Part shown: piece by piece, positions 1 through 8,708 of the stretch
Numbering within the stretch: the stretch's first letter is position 1
How the letters are laid out: each line of letters starts with the position of its first letter
Source of the DNA: Agromyces larvae
GTDB taxonomy: Bacteria; Actinomycetota; Actinomycetes; Actinomycetales; Microbacteriaceae
Length of the DNA: 64,000 bases
Assembly (NCBI RefSeq): GCF_022811705.1
Contig: NZ_CP094528.1
Span: 2,666,001 to 2,730,000 of the forward strand
Direction of reading: 5' to 3'
Position numbers and translations under genes: made by a program
Notes under the pieces: generated by a model
The model's input: only the letters and a program-made list of their open reading frames with translations
Databases searched by the model: none
What the model was told of the DNA's origin: nothing

Positions 1-324
1 CGCAGCATCGTCCACGGATAGGTAGAGCTGGCGGAAGTGCTCGGCTTCGTCGAGCCGGATGCTGAGTGCGGCGCCGGTTCCCGAGTAGTTCCAGTAATGC
101 CGCTCACCCTTGGGATGAAATGTGCCGACGAGCTTGCCGGAGATGTCCAGTCCCGGGCCACGCCATCCAGTAGCAATCTGGTAGGGGGCGGGTTCCACGG
201 ACACATTCGTAACACTGGACAGCGGGACGGTGAGCTTCCTCCTGAAGCCCCAGAGCTTGTCCAGTCCTTTGGGAACGATGATGAGGTTCCCGTTTTCGAT
301 CCTCAATGAGTTCCGGGCAGGCAT
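1..324 (-). CDS. PH-like domain protein, partial (C-terminus outside window)
   Basis: The reading frame stays open for 108 codons from an ATG at 324 to the window edge, so the C-terminus is missing. A purine-rich stretch (CTGGGGGC) lies just before the ATG. The protein starts MPARNSLRIENGNLIIVPKG and continues as short beta strands with a tryptophan-rich middle and an acidic end. This resembles small actinobacterial proteins with a bacterial pleckstrin-homology-like fold, whose function is unknown. No membrane segment is visible. The family call is from memory of the pattern; the frame itself is well supported by its start, coding bias and lack of stops. Confidence 0.6.
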   Translation of the reverse strand, partial: MPARNSLRIENGNLIIVPKGLDKLWGFRRKLTVPLSSVTNVSVEPAPYQIATGWRGPGLDISGKLVGTFHPKGERHYWNYSGTGAALSIRLDEAEHFRQLYLSVDDAA

Positions 325-392
325 GCCCCCAGATTATCTGGGTAGCTCCGGGCTCGGGACCTGAGGCACGTCCAGACACTGCCCGCTCGAAC

Positions 393-866
393 CTAAGTCG
401 GGATCTTCCCGGTGCTCGAGATCCAGTGGAGCGTCGCGGCGAGGCAGAGGCCGGCGTGGTAGTTGCGGGCGGTCTTGTCTGAGCGCATCGCGATGCCGCG
501 CCACTGCTTGAGCTTGTTGAAGCACCGCTCGACGACGTTGCGGCCGCGGTAGCGGGCCCGCTGCTGGCCGCCGAAGTCGATCGGTCGTCCGCGGCGCTTG
601 CGTCGGTGCGCGATCTGATCGTCGCGTTCGGGGATCGTCGCGGCGATCCCGCGCTCTCGCAGCCATGCCCGGTTCGCCTTCGACGGGTAGCCCTTGTCAG
701 CGAGCACACGCTCCGGCCGGGACCGTGGCCTGCCCCGAGCACCCGGAACGCGGATCTCACTCAGCGTCGCGGCAAGCATGCTTGTATCCGCCGCTTGCCC
801 GGGGGTGAGGATGAACGCGAGAGCCCTGCCCCTTCCGTCGCAGACCAGGTGGTTCTTCGTCGTCAA
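393..866 (-). CDS. IS5-family transposase, C-terminal frame (ORF B)
   Basis: This frame of about 157 residues from its first ATG is open upstream to the overlap with ORF A. It carries the second catalytic Asp in LADKGYPS and the Glu region in NVVERCFNKLKQWRGIAMRSDKTARNYHA, both typical of the IS5/IS427 group. It is unlikely to be translated alone, because family members make a single A-B fusion protein of roughly 270-290 residues. Its C-terminus looks complete. Confidence 0.8.
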   Translation of the reverse strand: MTTKNHLVCDGRGRALAFILTPGQAADTSMLAATLSEIRVPGARGRPRSRPERVLADKGYPSKANRAWLRERGIAATIPERDDQIAHRRKRRGRPIDFGGQQRARYRGRNVVERCFNKLKQWRGIAMRSDKTARNYHAGLCLAATLHWISSTGKIPT

Positions 867-906
867 TCCGCCGCGGGAGCGGCCGATCGCATGATCTGAC
901 GGCTCG

Positions 907-1284
907 TCACCGAATTTCTTGTAGTTCGACAGAGCCCCCTGTGGTGCGGGGAAGTGTCGCGCCGTGCTGGTGCACGCGCACGATAGTGGAGTCGATTGAC
1001 GCGACCCAATCCAGGTCCCCGGACTGCTGCGCGAGCGACTGCGTCTTCTCCAGCACCCGCGCCCACACGCCCTGCTCGGACCACCGGTTGAAGTTCTTGT
1101 AGATCGTGTTCCAGTTCCCGAATCGCTCGGGCACGTCTCGCCACGGCGCGCCCGTACGAAACCGCCATGCCGTCGCCTCGACCACCGTGCGCCGATCCAC
1201 CGGCGGCCGCCCCGTCAACTTCTCCCTCGGGAACAGCGGACCGATCACAGCCCAGGCCTCGTCAGAGATCACATCACGCGACAC
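907..1284 (-). CDS. IS5-family transposase, N-terminal frame (ORF A)
   Basis: This frame of 125 residues begins at a GTG and carries the N-terminal helix-turn-helix-like region of IS5 transposases (DEAWAVIGPLFP, then TAWRFRTGAPWRDVPERFGNW). The first catalytic Asp is in VASIDSTIVRVHQHG. The frame stops at 907-909. The rest of the protein continues in another frame (393-866), reached by moving +1 near a GGGGG run at about 930-935. After that shift the reading GALSNYKKFG...HAIGRSRGGLTTK matches the family. It is either a programmed frameshift or an inactivating one. Confidence 0.8.
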   Translation of the reverse strand: MSRDVISDEAWAVIGPLFPREKLTGRPPVDRRTVVEATAWRFRTGAPWRDVPERFGNWNTIYKNFNRWSEQGVWARVLEKTQSLAQQSGDLDWVASIDSTIVRVHQHGATLPRTTGGSVELQEIR

Positions 1285-1346
1285 GCGTTCAAGACTCGCC
1301 GACTCGGAGGCTGAAGGTGTTTAGCAACACGGCCTAGGGTGACCGG

Positions 1347-2789
1347 ATGCCGCCCCGCATGCTCCTGCCCCGCTCGGCTCCTTCGCGAGAAGGGGTGTCC
1401 CCCCTCGCCGTCACGGCGCTGCTGGACCGGCTCGACGAGCAGGCGATCGAATGCCACTCGCTGATGGTCGTGCGTCACGGGCGCATCGTGGCGGAAGGGT
1501 GGTGGGCACCGTACTCCGCTGCACAGCCGCACCTCCTCTACTCGCTGACGAAGTCGTTCACCTCGATCGCGGTCGGTCTCGCGATCGCCGACGGCCTGCT
1601 CTCGCTCGACGACCGCCTGGTCGACGTGCTGCCCGAGCACGTCCCCGACGACGTAACCGCTCAGGGGCGGCGCATCACCGCGCACCACCTGCTCTCGATG
1701 ACCGCGGGGCATCCGACCGACACCCTCGAGGAGGCCTGGCGGCTCGAGCCGGGCGATCTGGTCAGAGGATTCCTGCGACTGCCGTTCGCCGCACCCGAGG
1801 GCACGCTCCACACCTACGACAACGCGACCACCTTCATCCTGGCCCGCATGGTGGAACGGGTCACCGGCCGCGAGCTTCCCGACTACCTCGACGAGCGGCT
1901 GTTCGACCCCATGGGCATCGAGGCGGGCGAATGGGACCGCGTCGCGAGCGGCCTCGCGTTCGGATTCCACGGGCTCCACCTGACGACCGAAGCGGTCGCC
2001 GCGTTCGGCGAGCTGCTGCTGCGCGGGGGCCGCTGGGGCGAGCGGCAACTCGTGCCCCGCGACTACGTCGAGCTCGCAACCCGATCGCACGTCGAGAGCC
2101 GCCCCTACGACGAGGGCGGCGTCGGCGCCGACTATCTCAGCGGCTACGGCTATCAGATCTGGATGTCGCGCCACGGCTTCCACGGCAGCGGCGCCTACGG
2201 GCAGCACTGCATCGTCGTGCCCGCGCACGACCTCGTCGTGGTCGTGACGTCGGCAGAGCGCACCGTGCAGCAGGCGCAGGACGTGCTCGACGCCGTCTGG
2301 GACTGCCTGCTCCCCGGCATCGACCAGGCAGCCGCACCGGCCGACGACGAAGCCCTCGCCGAGCGGCTGCGCACGCTCTCACTGCCGCTGCCCGTACCCG
2401 GCGGTCCGCCCGGCCCGCAACTCCCCGTCGCCGCGACGCTCGACTCCTCGCCTGCGGACTCCGCCCTTCCCGACGGCACGGCGGTGCTGCTCGAACCGAC
2501 GCACGACGGCTGGCGAGCGCGATTCGAGGGGCTCTTCGACCTCCGGATCGGCGACGGGCGATGGGAGCACAGCTCGCCGCTCGGGCGCCCGATCCGCGCC
2601 GCCGGAGCCTGGGACGGCGACGCCTTCGTCGCCGACGTCTACGTCATCAGCAGTCCGCATCGCGTCCGCCTCACGGTCGACCCCCGCGAAGGGACGGCCC
2701 ACGCGGTGTGGACCACGGTGCCGTTGACCGGCCCGGACCTGCTGCGGCACCTCCGAGCCCCGCTGATGACCCGCCCCGACGTCGCGTAG
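1347..2789 (+). CDS. Beta-lactamase-family serine hydrolase (class C / NylB-like esterase)
   Basis: This 480-residue protein has the three motifs of penicillin-binding-protein-type serine hydrolases: S-L-T-K at 66-69 (nucleophile Ser66, Lys69), Y-D-N at 157-159, and H-G-S-G at about 279-282 in place of the K-T-G box. That HxG form is common in 6-aminohexanoate-dimer hydrolases and EstB-like esterases, so a hydrolase or esterase is more likely than an antibiotic-degrading enzyme. No signal peptide is seen, so it is probably cytoplasmic. The start follows a TAGGGT box and six bases, which fits a leaderless transcript. Residues after about 310 form a separate beta-rich C-terminal part. The substrate is unknown. 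Confidence 0.85.
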   Translation: MPPRMLLPRSAPSREGVSPLAVTALLDRLDEQAIECHSLMVVRHGRIVAEGWWAPYSAAQPHLLYSLTKSFTSIAVGLAIADGLLSLDDRLVDVLPEHVPDDVTAQGRRITAHHLLSMTAGHPTDTLEEAWRLEPGDLVRGFLRLPFAAPEGTLHTYDNATTFILARMVERVTGRELPDYLDERLFDPMGIEAGEWDRVASGLAFGFHGLHLTTEAVAAFGELLLRGGRWGERQLVPRDYVELATRSHVESRPYDEGGVGADYLSGYGYQIWMSRHGFHGSGAYGQHCIVVPAHDLVVVVTSAERTVQQAQDVLDAVWDCLLPGIDQAAAPADDEALAERLRTLSLPLPVPGGPPGPQLPVAATLDSSPADSALPDGTAVLLEPTHDGWRARFEGLFDLRIGDGRWEHSSPLGRPIRAAGAWDGDAFVADVYVISSPHRVRLTVDPREGTAHAVWTTVPLTGPDLLRHLRAPLMTRPDVA

Positions 2790-2793
2790 CTGC

Positions 2794-3792
2794 TCACGGC
2801 TCGACGCGGCGCCCCGGCATCCGGAGCCTGCCCTGCGCGAACAGGATGCCGAGCAGCACCAGCACGGCGCCGACCGGTTCGTGCCAGCTCAACTGCTCGC
2901 CGAGCAGCACCATGCCGAGCGCCACCCCCACCACCGGCGTCACATAGGTCACGGTCGACACCCCGGTCGGCCCCCAGGCCCGCAGCACGTTGATGTTCCA
3001 GATGTAGGCGAGTCCCGTGCCGAGCACGCCGAGCGCCAGCAGCGAACCGACCACCCGCCAGTCGAGCGTCACCGGCCCGATCGCGAGCCACGGCGTGAGC
3101 GCGAGCATGACCACCGCCGACACCCCGATCGACAGGAACGCGAACGTCGCCGGCGCGATCGGCCGGTGGCTGAGGAACCGGCGCTGATACCCGAACGTGA
3201 ACCCGTAGCAGAGCGTCGCGAGCAGGCACGCGAGCTGTCCCGCCAGACTCCCCGTGAGCCCCGAGAGCTGCCACGGCGCGATCACGACGAGCACCCCCAG
3301 GATGCCCAGCCCCACGCCGAACCACCGGCTGCCGCCGAGCCGCTCCACGCGGAACACCAGCGTCGCCATCAGGGCGGTCATGATCGGCGTCGTCGCGTTG
3401 TAGATCGACGCGAGGCTCGACGACACGTACTGCTCGGCCCACGCGAAGCTGAGGTACGGGATGACGCACGTCGTGAGCGACACCACGAGGAAGTGCCCCC
3501 ACACCACGGGTTCGCGCGGCAGCACCGGGCCGGCCGTGCCGGAGGCATCCGTCACCCTGGGCCGCGTGACGAGCACGACCAGGCCGAGCGCGATCGCACC
3601 CAGCATGGTGCGCGACCAGGCGACCTGCCCGAACGAGACGCCCTCGAGCGCGACCTTCATGAACAGGAAGCTCGCACCCCACACGAGCCCCATGCCGAGG
3701 AACTGCAACCAGGCCGACAGCGCGGAGGGTCGCCGGACCCGGGCGGACGCGGTGTCGGCGGACGCGGTCGAATCGGTGGTGCGGGAACTCAC
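2794..3792 (-). CDS. EamA/DMT-family transporter
   Basis: A membrane protein of 332 residues with ten predicted hydrophobic segments in two EamA repeats. The first repeat starts at WLQFLGMGLVWGASFLFMK and the second at about LACLLATLCYGFTFGY. The family exports amino acids or other metabolites; the substrate here is unknown. The GTG at 3792 was chosen because TACGCT ends six bases before it, matching the leaderless arrangement of many genes here. Longer versions would add a poor, non-coding-like N-terminus antisense to lspA. It converges with the hydrolase gene, with only four bases between the stop codons. Confidence 0.85.
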   Translation of the reverse strand: MSSRTTDSTASADTASARVRRPSALSAWLQFLGMGLVWGASFLFMKVALEGVSFGQVAWSRTMLGAIALGLVVLVTRPRVTDASGTAGPVLPREPVVWGHFLVVSLTTCVIPYLSFAWAEQYVSSSLASIYNATTPIMTALMATLVFRVERLGGSRWFGVGLGILGVLVVIAPWQLSGLTGSLAGQLACLLATLCYGFTFGYQRRFLSHRPIAPATFAFLSIGVSAVVMLALTPWLAIGPVTLDWRVVGSLLALGVLGTGLAYIWNINVLRAWGPTGVSTVTYVTPVVGVALGMVLLGEQLSWHEPVGAVLVLLGILFAQGRLRMPGRRVEP

Positions 3793-3895
3793 GCGACGAG
3801 CGTACGACCGCGGTCGGCGTACCGCATCGGCCGCCGACCACGCTGTCCGGAACCCGCCGAAGGTCGGCAGTTCCGACCCGTGCGAGGATGTTCCG

Positions 3896-4510
3896 GTGAC
3901 TGAGCAGTCCGAGCCCGACCGCAAGCCCGAGCCCGAGCCGGAGCCCTCGCGGCATCCGGGCCGATGGACCGCCGCGGCGCCGTGGATCGCCGTGGCCGTC
4001 GCGATCGCGGTCATCGCGGCCGACCAGCTCACCAAGCTCTGGGCCGAGCAGTCGCTCGAACCGGGCGTGCGCACTCCCCTGCTCGGCGATCTGCTCGGGC
4101 TCCAGCTCGTGTACAACCCCGGTGCCGCGTTCTCGCTCGGCACGGGCAGCACGTGGGTCTTCACGATCCTCGCCGGGGTCGGCATCGTCGTCGCGGCGTG
4201 GTTCGTGCGGCGCACCCGCTCGCGCGCCTGGGCGATCTGCCTCGGGCTGCTGCTCGGCGGCGCGATCACGCACTTCCTCGACCGGCTGCTGCGCGAGCCC
4301 GGGTTCGGCCAGGGCCACGTGGTCGACTTCATCGCCTACGCGCACTGGTTCATCGGCAACGTCGCCGACATCGCGATCTTCGGCGGAGCCGTGCTCGTGG
4401 TGCTGCTCGTGGTGCGCGGCGTGCCGCTGCGGCCGGCGAACGACGCCGGCCCTGCGAAGGACGCCGGGCCTGCGGACAACCCCGGGCACGAGGCATCCGA
4501 CCGGTTCTAG
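3896..4510 (+). CDS. lspA: Signal peptidase II (lipoprotein signal peptidase)
   Basis: The 204-residue membrane protein cleaves signal peptides of prolipoproteins after lipidation. Four hydrophobic segments are visible. NPGAAFSLG at about 74-82 matches the family, and the catalytic Asp pair is Asp129 (HFLDRLL) and Asp158 (NVADIAI). The usual GN before the first Asp motif is replaced by TH, which is unusual. The N-terminus is charged and rich in Pro-Glu repeats. The start is GTG at 3896, with AGGA about eight bases upstream. The TAG stop codon also forms the first three bases of the -10 box of lpd. Confidence 0.9.
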   Translation: MTEQSEPDRKPEPEPEPSRHPGRWTAAAPWIAVAVAIAVIAADQLTKLWAEQSLEPGVRTPLLGDLLGLQLVYNPGAAFSLGTGSTWVFTILAGVGIVVAAWFVRRTRSRAWAICLGLLLGGAITHFLDRLLREPGFGQGHVVDFIAYAHWFIGNVADIAIFGGAVLVVLLVVRGVPLRPANDAGPAKDAGPADNPGHEASDRF

Positions 4511-4520
4511 GCTGGAACCC
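4508..4520 (+). promoter_or_regulatory. Leaderless -10 box of lpd
   Basis: TAGGCT at 4508-4513 is followed by seven bases and then the ATG of lpd, so transcription should start at or next to the start codon. There is no Shine-Dalgarno sequence. The same box and spacing precede argG (25093-25098). Confidence 0.65.
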
Positions 4521-5921
4521 ATGACCACCCACTTCGACGTCATCGTCCTCGGCGCGGGCCCCGGCGGGTACGTGGCCGCCATCCGCGCCGCCCAACTCGG
4601 CCAGAAGGTCGCCGTCATCGAGGAGCGCTACTGGGGCGGCGTCTGTCTCAACGTCGGCTGCATCCCCTCCAAGGCGCTGCTGCGCAACGCCGAGCTCGCG
4701 CACATCTTCCACGACCAGGCCAAGACCTTCGGCATCTCGGGCGACGTGCAGTTCGACTTCGGCGCCGCGTTCGACCGCAGCCGCCAGGTCTCCGAGAAGC
4801 ACGTCAAGGGCGTGCACTTCCTGATGAAGAAGAACGGCATCGCCGAGTTCGACGGCCGCGGCGTCTTCACCGGCCCGAACGCGATCGATGTGCGCAAGGC
4901 CGACGGCTCGGTCGAGCAGCTGACCTTCGCGAACGCGATCATCGCGACCGGGTCGCGCGTGCGCCTGCTGCCGGGCGTGCAGCTCTCGCAGAACGTCGTC
5001 ACCTACGAGACGCAGATCCTCACGCGCGAGCTGCCCCGCTCGATCGCGATCGTCGGCGCCGGCGCCATCGGCATGGAGTTCGCGTACGTGCTGCGCAACT
5101 ACGGCGTCGAGGTGACCGTGATCGAGTTCCTCGACCGCGCGCTGCCGAACGAAGACGTCGAGGTCTCGAAGGAGATCACCCGCCAGTACCGCAACATCGG
5201 CATCCCGATCCTCGCGTCGACCCGCGTCGACACGGTCGTCGACAACGGCTCTTCGGTCACGGTCAGCTACACCGGCGCCGACGGGCAGCCCGGCTCGCTC
5301 GAGGCCGACAAGGTGCTCATGGCGGTCGGCTTCGCGCCGAACGTCGAGGGCTTCGGCCTCGAGGCGACCGGCGTGACGCTCACCGAGCGCGGCGCCATCG
5401 CGATCGACGAGCGGATGCGCACGAACGTGCCGCACATCTACGCGATCGGCGACGTCACCGCCAAGCTCATGCTCGCGCACGTCGCCGAGGCGCAGGGCGT
5501 CGTCGCAGCCGAGACCATCGGCGACGCCGAGACCATGGAACTCGGCGACTACCGAATGATGCCGCGCGCCACGTTCTGCTCGCCGCAGGTCGCTTCGTTC
5601 GGGCTGACCGAGCAGCAGGCCCGCGACGAAGGGTACGACGTGGTCGTCGCGAAGTTCCCGTTCTCGGCGAACGGCAAGGCCAACGGCCTGGGCGACCCGG
5701 TCGGCTTCGTGAAGCTCGTCGCCGACAAGAAGCACCTCGAGCTGCTGGGCGGCCACATGGTCGGGCCGGATGTCTCGGAGCTGCTGCCCGAGCTCACCCT
5801 CGCGCAGAAGTGGGACCTCGGCGCCCTCGAGCTCGCCCGCAACGTGCACACCCACCCGACCCTGTCGGAGGCGCTGCAGGAGGCGTTCCACGGGCTGGCC
5901 GGGCACATGATCAACATGTAG
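4521..5921 (+). CDS. lpd: Dihydrolipoyl dehydrogenase (E3)
   Basis: This FAD-dependent disulfide oxidoreductase of 466 residues re-oxidises lipoamide in 2-oxoacid dehydrogenase complexes using NAD+. The FAD-binding GAGPGGY is at 11-17, the redox pair Cys42/Cys47 is in CLNVGC, the NAD-binding GAGAIGMEF is in the middle, and the catalytic pair His445/Glu450 is in HPTLSEA. Length and motifs are complete. The last 18 bases (codons for HMINM plus the stop) are repeated at 11691-11708, so the gene end is the likely insertion site of the element that follows and has been regenerated by it. An alternative name is NAD(P) transhydrogenase-like flavoprotein, but the cysteine and histidine motifs favour lpd. 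Confidence 0.93.
   Translation: MTTHFDVIVLGAGPGGYVAAIRAAQLGQKVAVIEERYWGGVCLNVGCIPSKALLRNAELAHIFHDQAKTFGISGDVQFDFGAAFDRSRQVSEKHVKGVHFLMKKNGIAEFDGRGVFTGPNAIDVRKADGSVEQLTFANAIIATGSRVRLLPGVQLSQNVVTYETQILTRELPRSIAIVGAGAIGMEFAYVLRNYGVEVTVIEFLDRALPNEDVEVSKEITRQYRNIGIPILASTRVDTVVDNGSSVTVSYTGADGQPGSLEADKVLMAVGFAPNVEGFGLEATGVTLTERGAIAIDERMRTNVPHIYAIGDVTAKLMLAHVAEAQGVVAAETIGDAETMELGDYRMMPRATFCSPQVASFGLTEQQARDEGYDVVVAKFPFSANGKANGLGDPVGFVKLVADKKHLELLGGHMVGPDVSELLPELTLAQKWDLGALELARNVHTHPTLSEALQEAFHGLAGHMINM
5904..5921. repeat. Putative attL core, 18 bp
   Basis: CACATGATCAACATGTAG, exactly repeated at 11691-11708. The core contains an ATG-rich near-palindrome and the lpd stop codon, so integration leaves the Lpd protein unchanged. 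Confidence 0.75.
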
Positions 5922-5942
5922 TCACGCGTGACTGGTGATGAT

Positions 5943-5974
5943 GGCTGGTCAACGGATTTGCCCGTTGGCCAGCC
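5943..5974. terminator. Hairpin after lpd
   Basis: GGCTGGTCAACGG pairs with CCGTTGGCCAGCC around a short ATTTGC loop, with one G-T pair. There is no strong T-run after it. It probably ends lpd transcription and lies inside the element, so it replaces the original downstream signal. Confidence 0.55.
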
Positions 5975-6022
5975 ATTCCCTTATTGGCAGGTGTTGGGCA
6001 TGATTGGACGCGTTCGAACTTC

Positions 6023-6042
6023 TTGCGGACTGATTGCGGACT
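6023..6042. repeat. Left paired 9-bp repeats, possible integrase arm sites
   Basis: TTGCGGACT occurs at 6023-6031 and again at 6034-6042. A similar pair lies at 11635-11654 near the other end. The stretch 5922-6287 has no convincing gene; besides this it holds the hairpin at 5943-5974. Confidence 0.45.
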
Positions 6043-6287
6043 CATCACGAGCCCCACAGTCCCCACCCAGCGTCCCAGGAGGCTGGCGATGCTGACGGGG
6101 TTGGCGAGGAACTGCTCACCCTCCCCCCGAAATGGCCGCGTATTTGACACCCGGTGCTACCCGAGCCGCGCGGGCATCCCCGTATGTCGGACATATGGCG
6201 TCGCGGTCCTGGAGGCACCGTCCGTGTAGACGGCGTTCGGGGGCCAGCCCTGATGCGCCACCGTGGCGGCGGCGTACGTTGGCGCGC

Positions 6288-6473
6288 ATGAAGTCACCAA
6301 CGCCGCATCTCGATACACGTACGGGCCCTCTTCCGTGGAAGGATCCCGGTCCTTTCGGCCACCCCGGCATCTACGTGTTTCGGAACGAAGTGTGGAAGGG
6401 GAAGCCCGACGAGCCAGGATCCATCGGCCGATCCATCGACGGCGTCCGAGCCGAGGTACTCACCCCGCACTGA
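6288..6473 (+). CDS. Small hypothetical protein (61 aa), leaderless
   Basis: A 61-residue frame begins MKSPTPHLDTRTGPLPW and is rich in Gly and Pro. The start is chosen because TACGTT at 6275-6280 is followed by seven bases and ATG, the same layout as other leaderless genes here. No domain is recognised. It is the first possible gene inside the left end of the lpd element and is followed, in the opposite direction, by the large winged-helix gene. It could be chance; the promoter match is the main support. Confidence 0.4.
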   Translation: MKSPTPHLDTRTGPLPWKDPGPFGHPGIYVFRNEVWKGKPDEPGSIGRSIDGVRAEVLTPH

Positions 6474-6518
6474 ATTCGTTGACAGACAGCCACAACGAGC
6501 ACGCAACGCGACTTGCCG

Positions 6519-7862
6519 CTACGCCGTCTCCGGATTCACCTTCTCGAACCCCCAGCTCCACGGTGCCGGCCGCCGCCATTGTGGGTTCGACGGATCGAAC
6601 CCTGGGAAGAACGGTGCGAGATCGTCCGCCCGGAAGGGGCGTGGAGCCGGCATCCGCAGGGCACCGAGCGTGGGATCAAGCTGATCCGCGTAGGCGCTTG
6701 CCCACGTAGCCCACTCACGACATGCGTCCGCATCATCCGCAATCAGCTGCGCTGCGGTGGCCTCGAGAGCAGCCACGAAGTCCCGGATCTCGCGCGATTG
6801 CCGCCACAGCTCGACTTGGCGGTGGAGCTCCTCAGCGCGCCGCGACTCGGTGAGCCGCTGGATCGCCTTCTGGCGTTCGACTCGCCACTCCTCCTCGCGT
6901 TCGATCGCGATTTCTTTCGCACGAATTCGATTGCGCTCAGCGGCCAGCCGGTGCATAGGGATCTGGTGGAACAACTCGGTGAGCTTGTCCTCGACTCGAC
7001 CGGACCGGTTGTCCTTGATCTGCGCCGTCTTGACCGTGCGGTTCGTGTTGAGAGCGACGCTCAGTCGGCCACTTGGCTGGAACGACCAACCGTTGCGCGC
7101 CTTCTGCCACGCCGGCATTGCGAGGAACTCTGGATCGTTCCACTGGAAGTTCCTGTGTTTGCTACCCGGGGCCGCGATTTCCTTGATCTCGAGGTAGTAA
7201 ACACGCCCGTCATCGCGGATCTCCAGCACTGGACCGTACGCCACTCGCTTATACGCAATCCCCTCGCGTTCGAGCGCTTCAAGGACGCCCTGCAGGATCC
7301 GACATACTCGATCAACCAAGGCACCACTAACGAAATGCCACTGTTTCTCGCGCTTGTACTCCGTCACAATCGGATGCGGTCGAACGAGACGCGCCCGAAC
7401 CGTAATCGCGAATGCCGGCACCTCATCAGCGAGGTGATCGCTTAGGAACCAGTCGAAGACCTTGCTCCCCCAACCGCCTACCGGCTTCGCGTCGAGCCGT
7501 TTGTGCAGCGGCCTCAGCGGCGAACTCAGCGCATGCTTCTTGATGCTCCCGACCGCCTGCTCAGACAAGCCCTCCATCCGCACCTTCCCGTCAGGAGCTT
7601 CCATGACGAGCGTGAGGATCTCGTCACATTTCCGCCGAGTCTCGATCTTCTTGACGGGGTGAGCACGAGCTTTCACGCCGGCATCCGTAAGGGTCGCCGC
7701 CCACATATCGCCTTGGCCGGTGATGGTCACCAACCCTCGTCGCTCCAACGCACGTGCCGTGATCCGTTGCGCGAAACCCTCGTACCTGTCTGGCGGATGG
7801 CCTTCGGCGATCCACCCCAACACCTCGAATTGCTTCTCGTTCAACGGAGCTCGCTCGGCCAT
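6519..7862 (-). CDS. Winged-helix N-terminal hypothetical protein of the lpd element
   Basis: A 447-residue protein. Residues 1-75 (MAERAPLNEKQFEVLGWIAEG, then ALERRGLVTITGQG and WAATLTDAG) look like a winged helix domain seen in proteins encoded in actinobacterial mobile elements. The middle is of unknown fold. Residues around 320-390 are charged and likely helical or coiled coil. The C-terminus (REWATWASAYADQLDP) matches a motif common in uncharacterised accessory proteins. The start has a GGGGAAAG ribosome site. It is the largest cargo gene of the element and transcribed towards its left end. A role in regulation, defence or mobility is possible, but none is shown. Confidence 0.75.
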   Translation of the reverse strand: MAERAPLNEKQFEVLGWIAEGHPPDRYEGFAQRITARALERRGLVTITGQGDMWAATLTDAGVKARAHPVKKIETRRKCDEILTLVMEAPDGKVRMEGLSEQAVGSIKKHALSSPLRPLHKRLDAKPVGGWGSKVFDWFLSDHLADEVPAFAITVRARLVRPHPIVTEYKREKQWHFVSGALVDRVCRILQGVLEALEREGIAYKRVAYGPVLEIRDDGRVYYLEIKEIAAPGSKHRNFQWNDPEFLAMPAWQKARNGWSFQPSGRLSVALNTNRTVKTAQIKDNRSGRVEDKLTELFHQIPMHRLAAERNRIRAKEIAIEREEEWRVERQKAIQRLTESRRAEELHRQVELWRQSREIRDFVAALEATAAQLIADDADACREWATWASAYADQLDPTLGALRMPAPRPFRADDLAPFFPGFDPSNPQWRRPAPWSWGFEKVNPETA

Positions 7863-7965
7863 GGCTGAATCTTTCCCCGGTGCCGTCGTCCAGCGCGACC
7901 CCCACGTCCTAGTCCGCCTGTCGCGCCGAGTACCAGTGTCGGAGGGACTGGCTAGCGTCGCATTC

Positions 7966-8133
7966 ATGCACGAATTCCTTGGCCTCGACGAGGCGGAGAA
8001 CCGCGCAGGGTACGCGGTCGCGATCTGGCGCTGCAGTTGCGGGCGAAGAGGCTCAGGCAGCCGCACGTACGCTGAGGCACGGGCTGGTTGGATCAAACAC
8101 GCACGTGGCCGCGCACGCCGGGGTGAGTGGTAG
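7966..8133 (+). CDS. Small hypothetical protein with CxC motif (55 aa), leaderless
   Basis: The frame encodes MHEFLGLDEAENRAGYAVAI followed by W-R-C-S-C-G and a basic helical end (TYAEARAGWIKHARG). The Cys-x-Cys may bind metal. A TAGCGT box ends seven bases before the ATG, which fits a leaderless transcript. It lies between the divergent winged-helix gene and the small HTH gene. Such short WxCxCG proteins occur in actinobacterial phages and elements. The function is unknown. Confidence 0.5.
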   Translation: MHEFLGLDEAENRAGYAVAIWRCSCGRRGSGSRTYAEARAGWIKHARGRARRGEW

Positions 8134-8219
8134 CCGCATCCCGCGAGCCTGTGCAGCCTCTGGGCCGGCACCACTTTGTTGGCTGTCGCGGCTACTCTTG
8201 ATATGAGAAGGGAGGGCTC

Positions 8220-8564
8220 ATGCCGAAACGAATGCCGCTCTCCCGAGCCCTCCGCGAAGCAGTTGCCGATGCCATCCGGGATGGCGGCGGTCGAAACGCC
8301 ACCGCACGCCAATTCGGCATCTCCCCCGGATCCGTTACCAACATCGCCCGCGAGTTCCACCTCTGGTTCGAGAACGACTGGCAGACAACCACAACCGCAG
8401 AAGCACACCGGATCGGTGCTGCAGTTGCACGCCTCGAGAAGGAGGACCAACTCATCAACCAGCTACTCACCACCTCCACGATCCGGCTCCGTGACGGGCG
8501 AGAGACCAAGGCGCACCGGCGGATCAGCTACGCGCTGTACAACCTCCGCCGGCACCACGGCTGA
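8220..8564 (+). CDS. Helix-turn-helix DNA-binding protein (114 aa)
   Basis: Residues 14-45 (DAIRDGGGRNATARQFGISPGSVTNIARE) form a clear helix-turn-helix, like those of resolvases, transposases and small terminases. The rest is helical and charged. The start has an excellent AAGGGAGGG ribosome site six bases upstream, and a TACTCT box lies about 30 bases upstream. It may be the regulator or the excision factor of the lpd element, but no specific excisionase motif is seen. Confidence 0.65.
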   Translation: MPKRMPLSRALREAVADAIRDGGGRNATARQFGISPGSVTNIAREFHLWFENDWQTTTTAEAHRIGAAVARLEKEDQLINQLLTTSTIRLRDGRETKAHRRISYALYNLRRHHG

Positions 8565-8649
8565 GCCCCTGTGTCCCCCGTAGTGGGTGATCAGGATCGG
8601 CGGCACCATTCGCAATTCAAAGGATCCGCGAATGCTCGCATGCTAACGT

Positions 8650-8680
8650 GTCGTATCGCACCAACCGGTCGTATCCGACC
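8650..8680. promoter_or_regulatory. Possible operator before the two-gene module
   Basis: GGTCG-TATC-CGACC at 8667-8680 is an inverted repeat. GTCGTATC is also repeated directly at 8650-8657 and 8668-8675. It lies 29 bases before the start of the next gene, where an autoregulatory protein would bind. Confidence 0.4.
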
Positions 8681-8708
8681 AATCCGACAGATCTTGGGAG
8701 ATGATCGC

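Larger units (their letters stand above)
393..1334 (-). mobile_element. IS5-family (IS427-like) insertion sequence, ends not fully resolved
   Basis: A two-frame DDE transposase fills 393-1284. The right edge probably lies near 1316-1334, where GGTGTTTAGCAACACGGCC resembles the end of IS5-group elements. I could not find a matching inverted repeat on the left near 330-392, so that end may be diverged or lost. The element lies 12 bases from the start codon of the next gene, so it may have replaced that gene's upstream region. Confidence 0.6.

Noticed and set aside
104..760. Long open frame on the minus strand through the transposase
   Set aside because: Arg/Ser-rich shadow of the transposase frame with no family motif.
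1269..2228. 319-codon open frame antisense to the serine hydrolase
   Set aside because: It mirrors the GC-rich coding frame on the other strand; composition is not protein-like, and the hydrolase has clear motifs.
2639..4618. 659-codon open frame on the minus strand over the EamA and lspA genes
   Set aside because: Arg/Gly/Val-rich shadow; the EamA and LspA frames explain the region.
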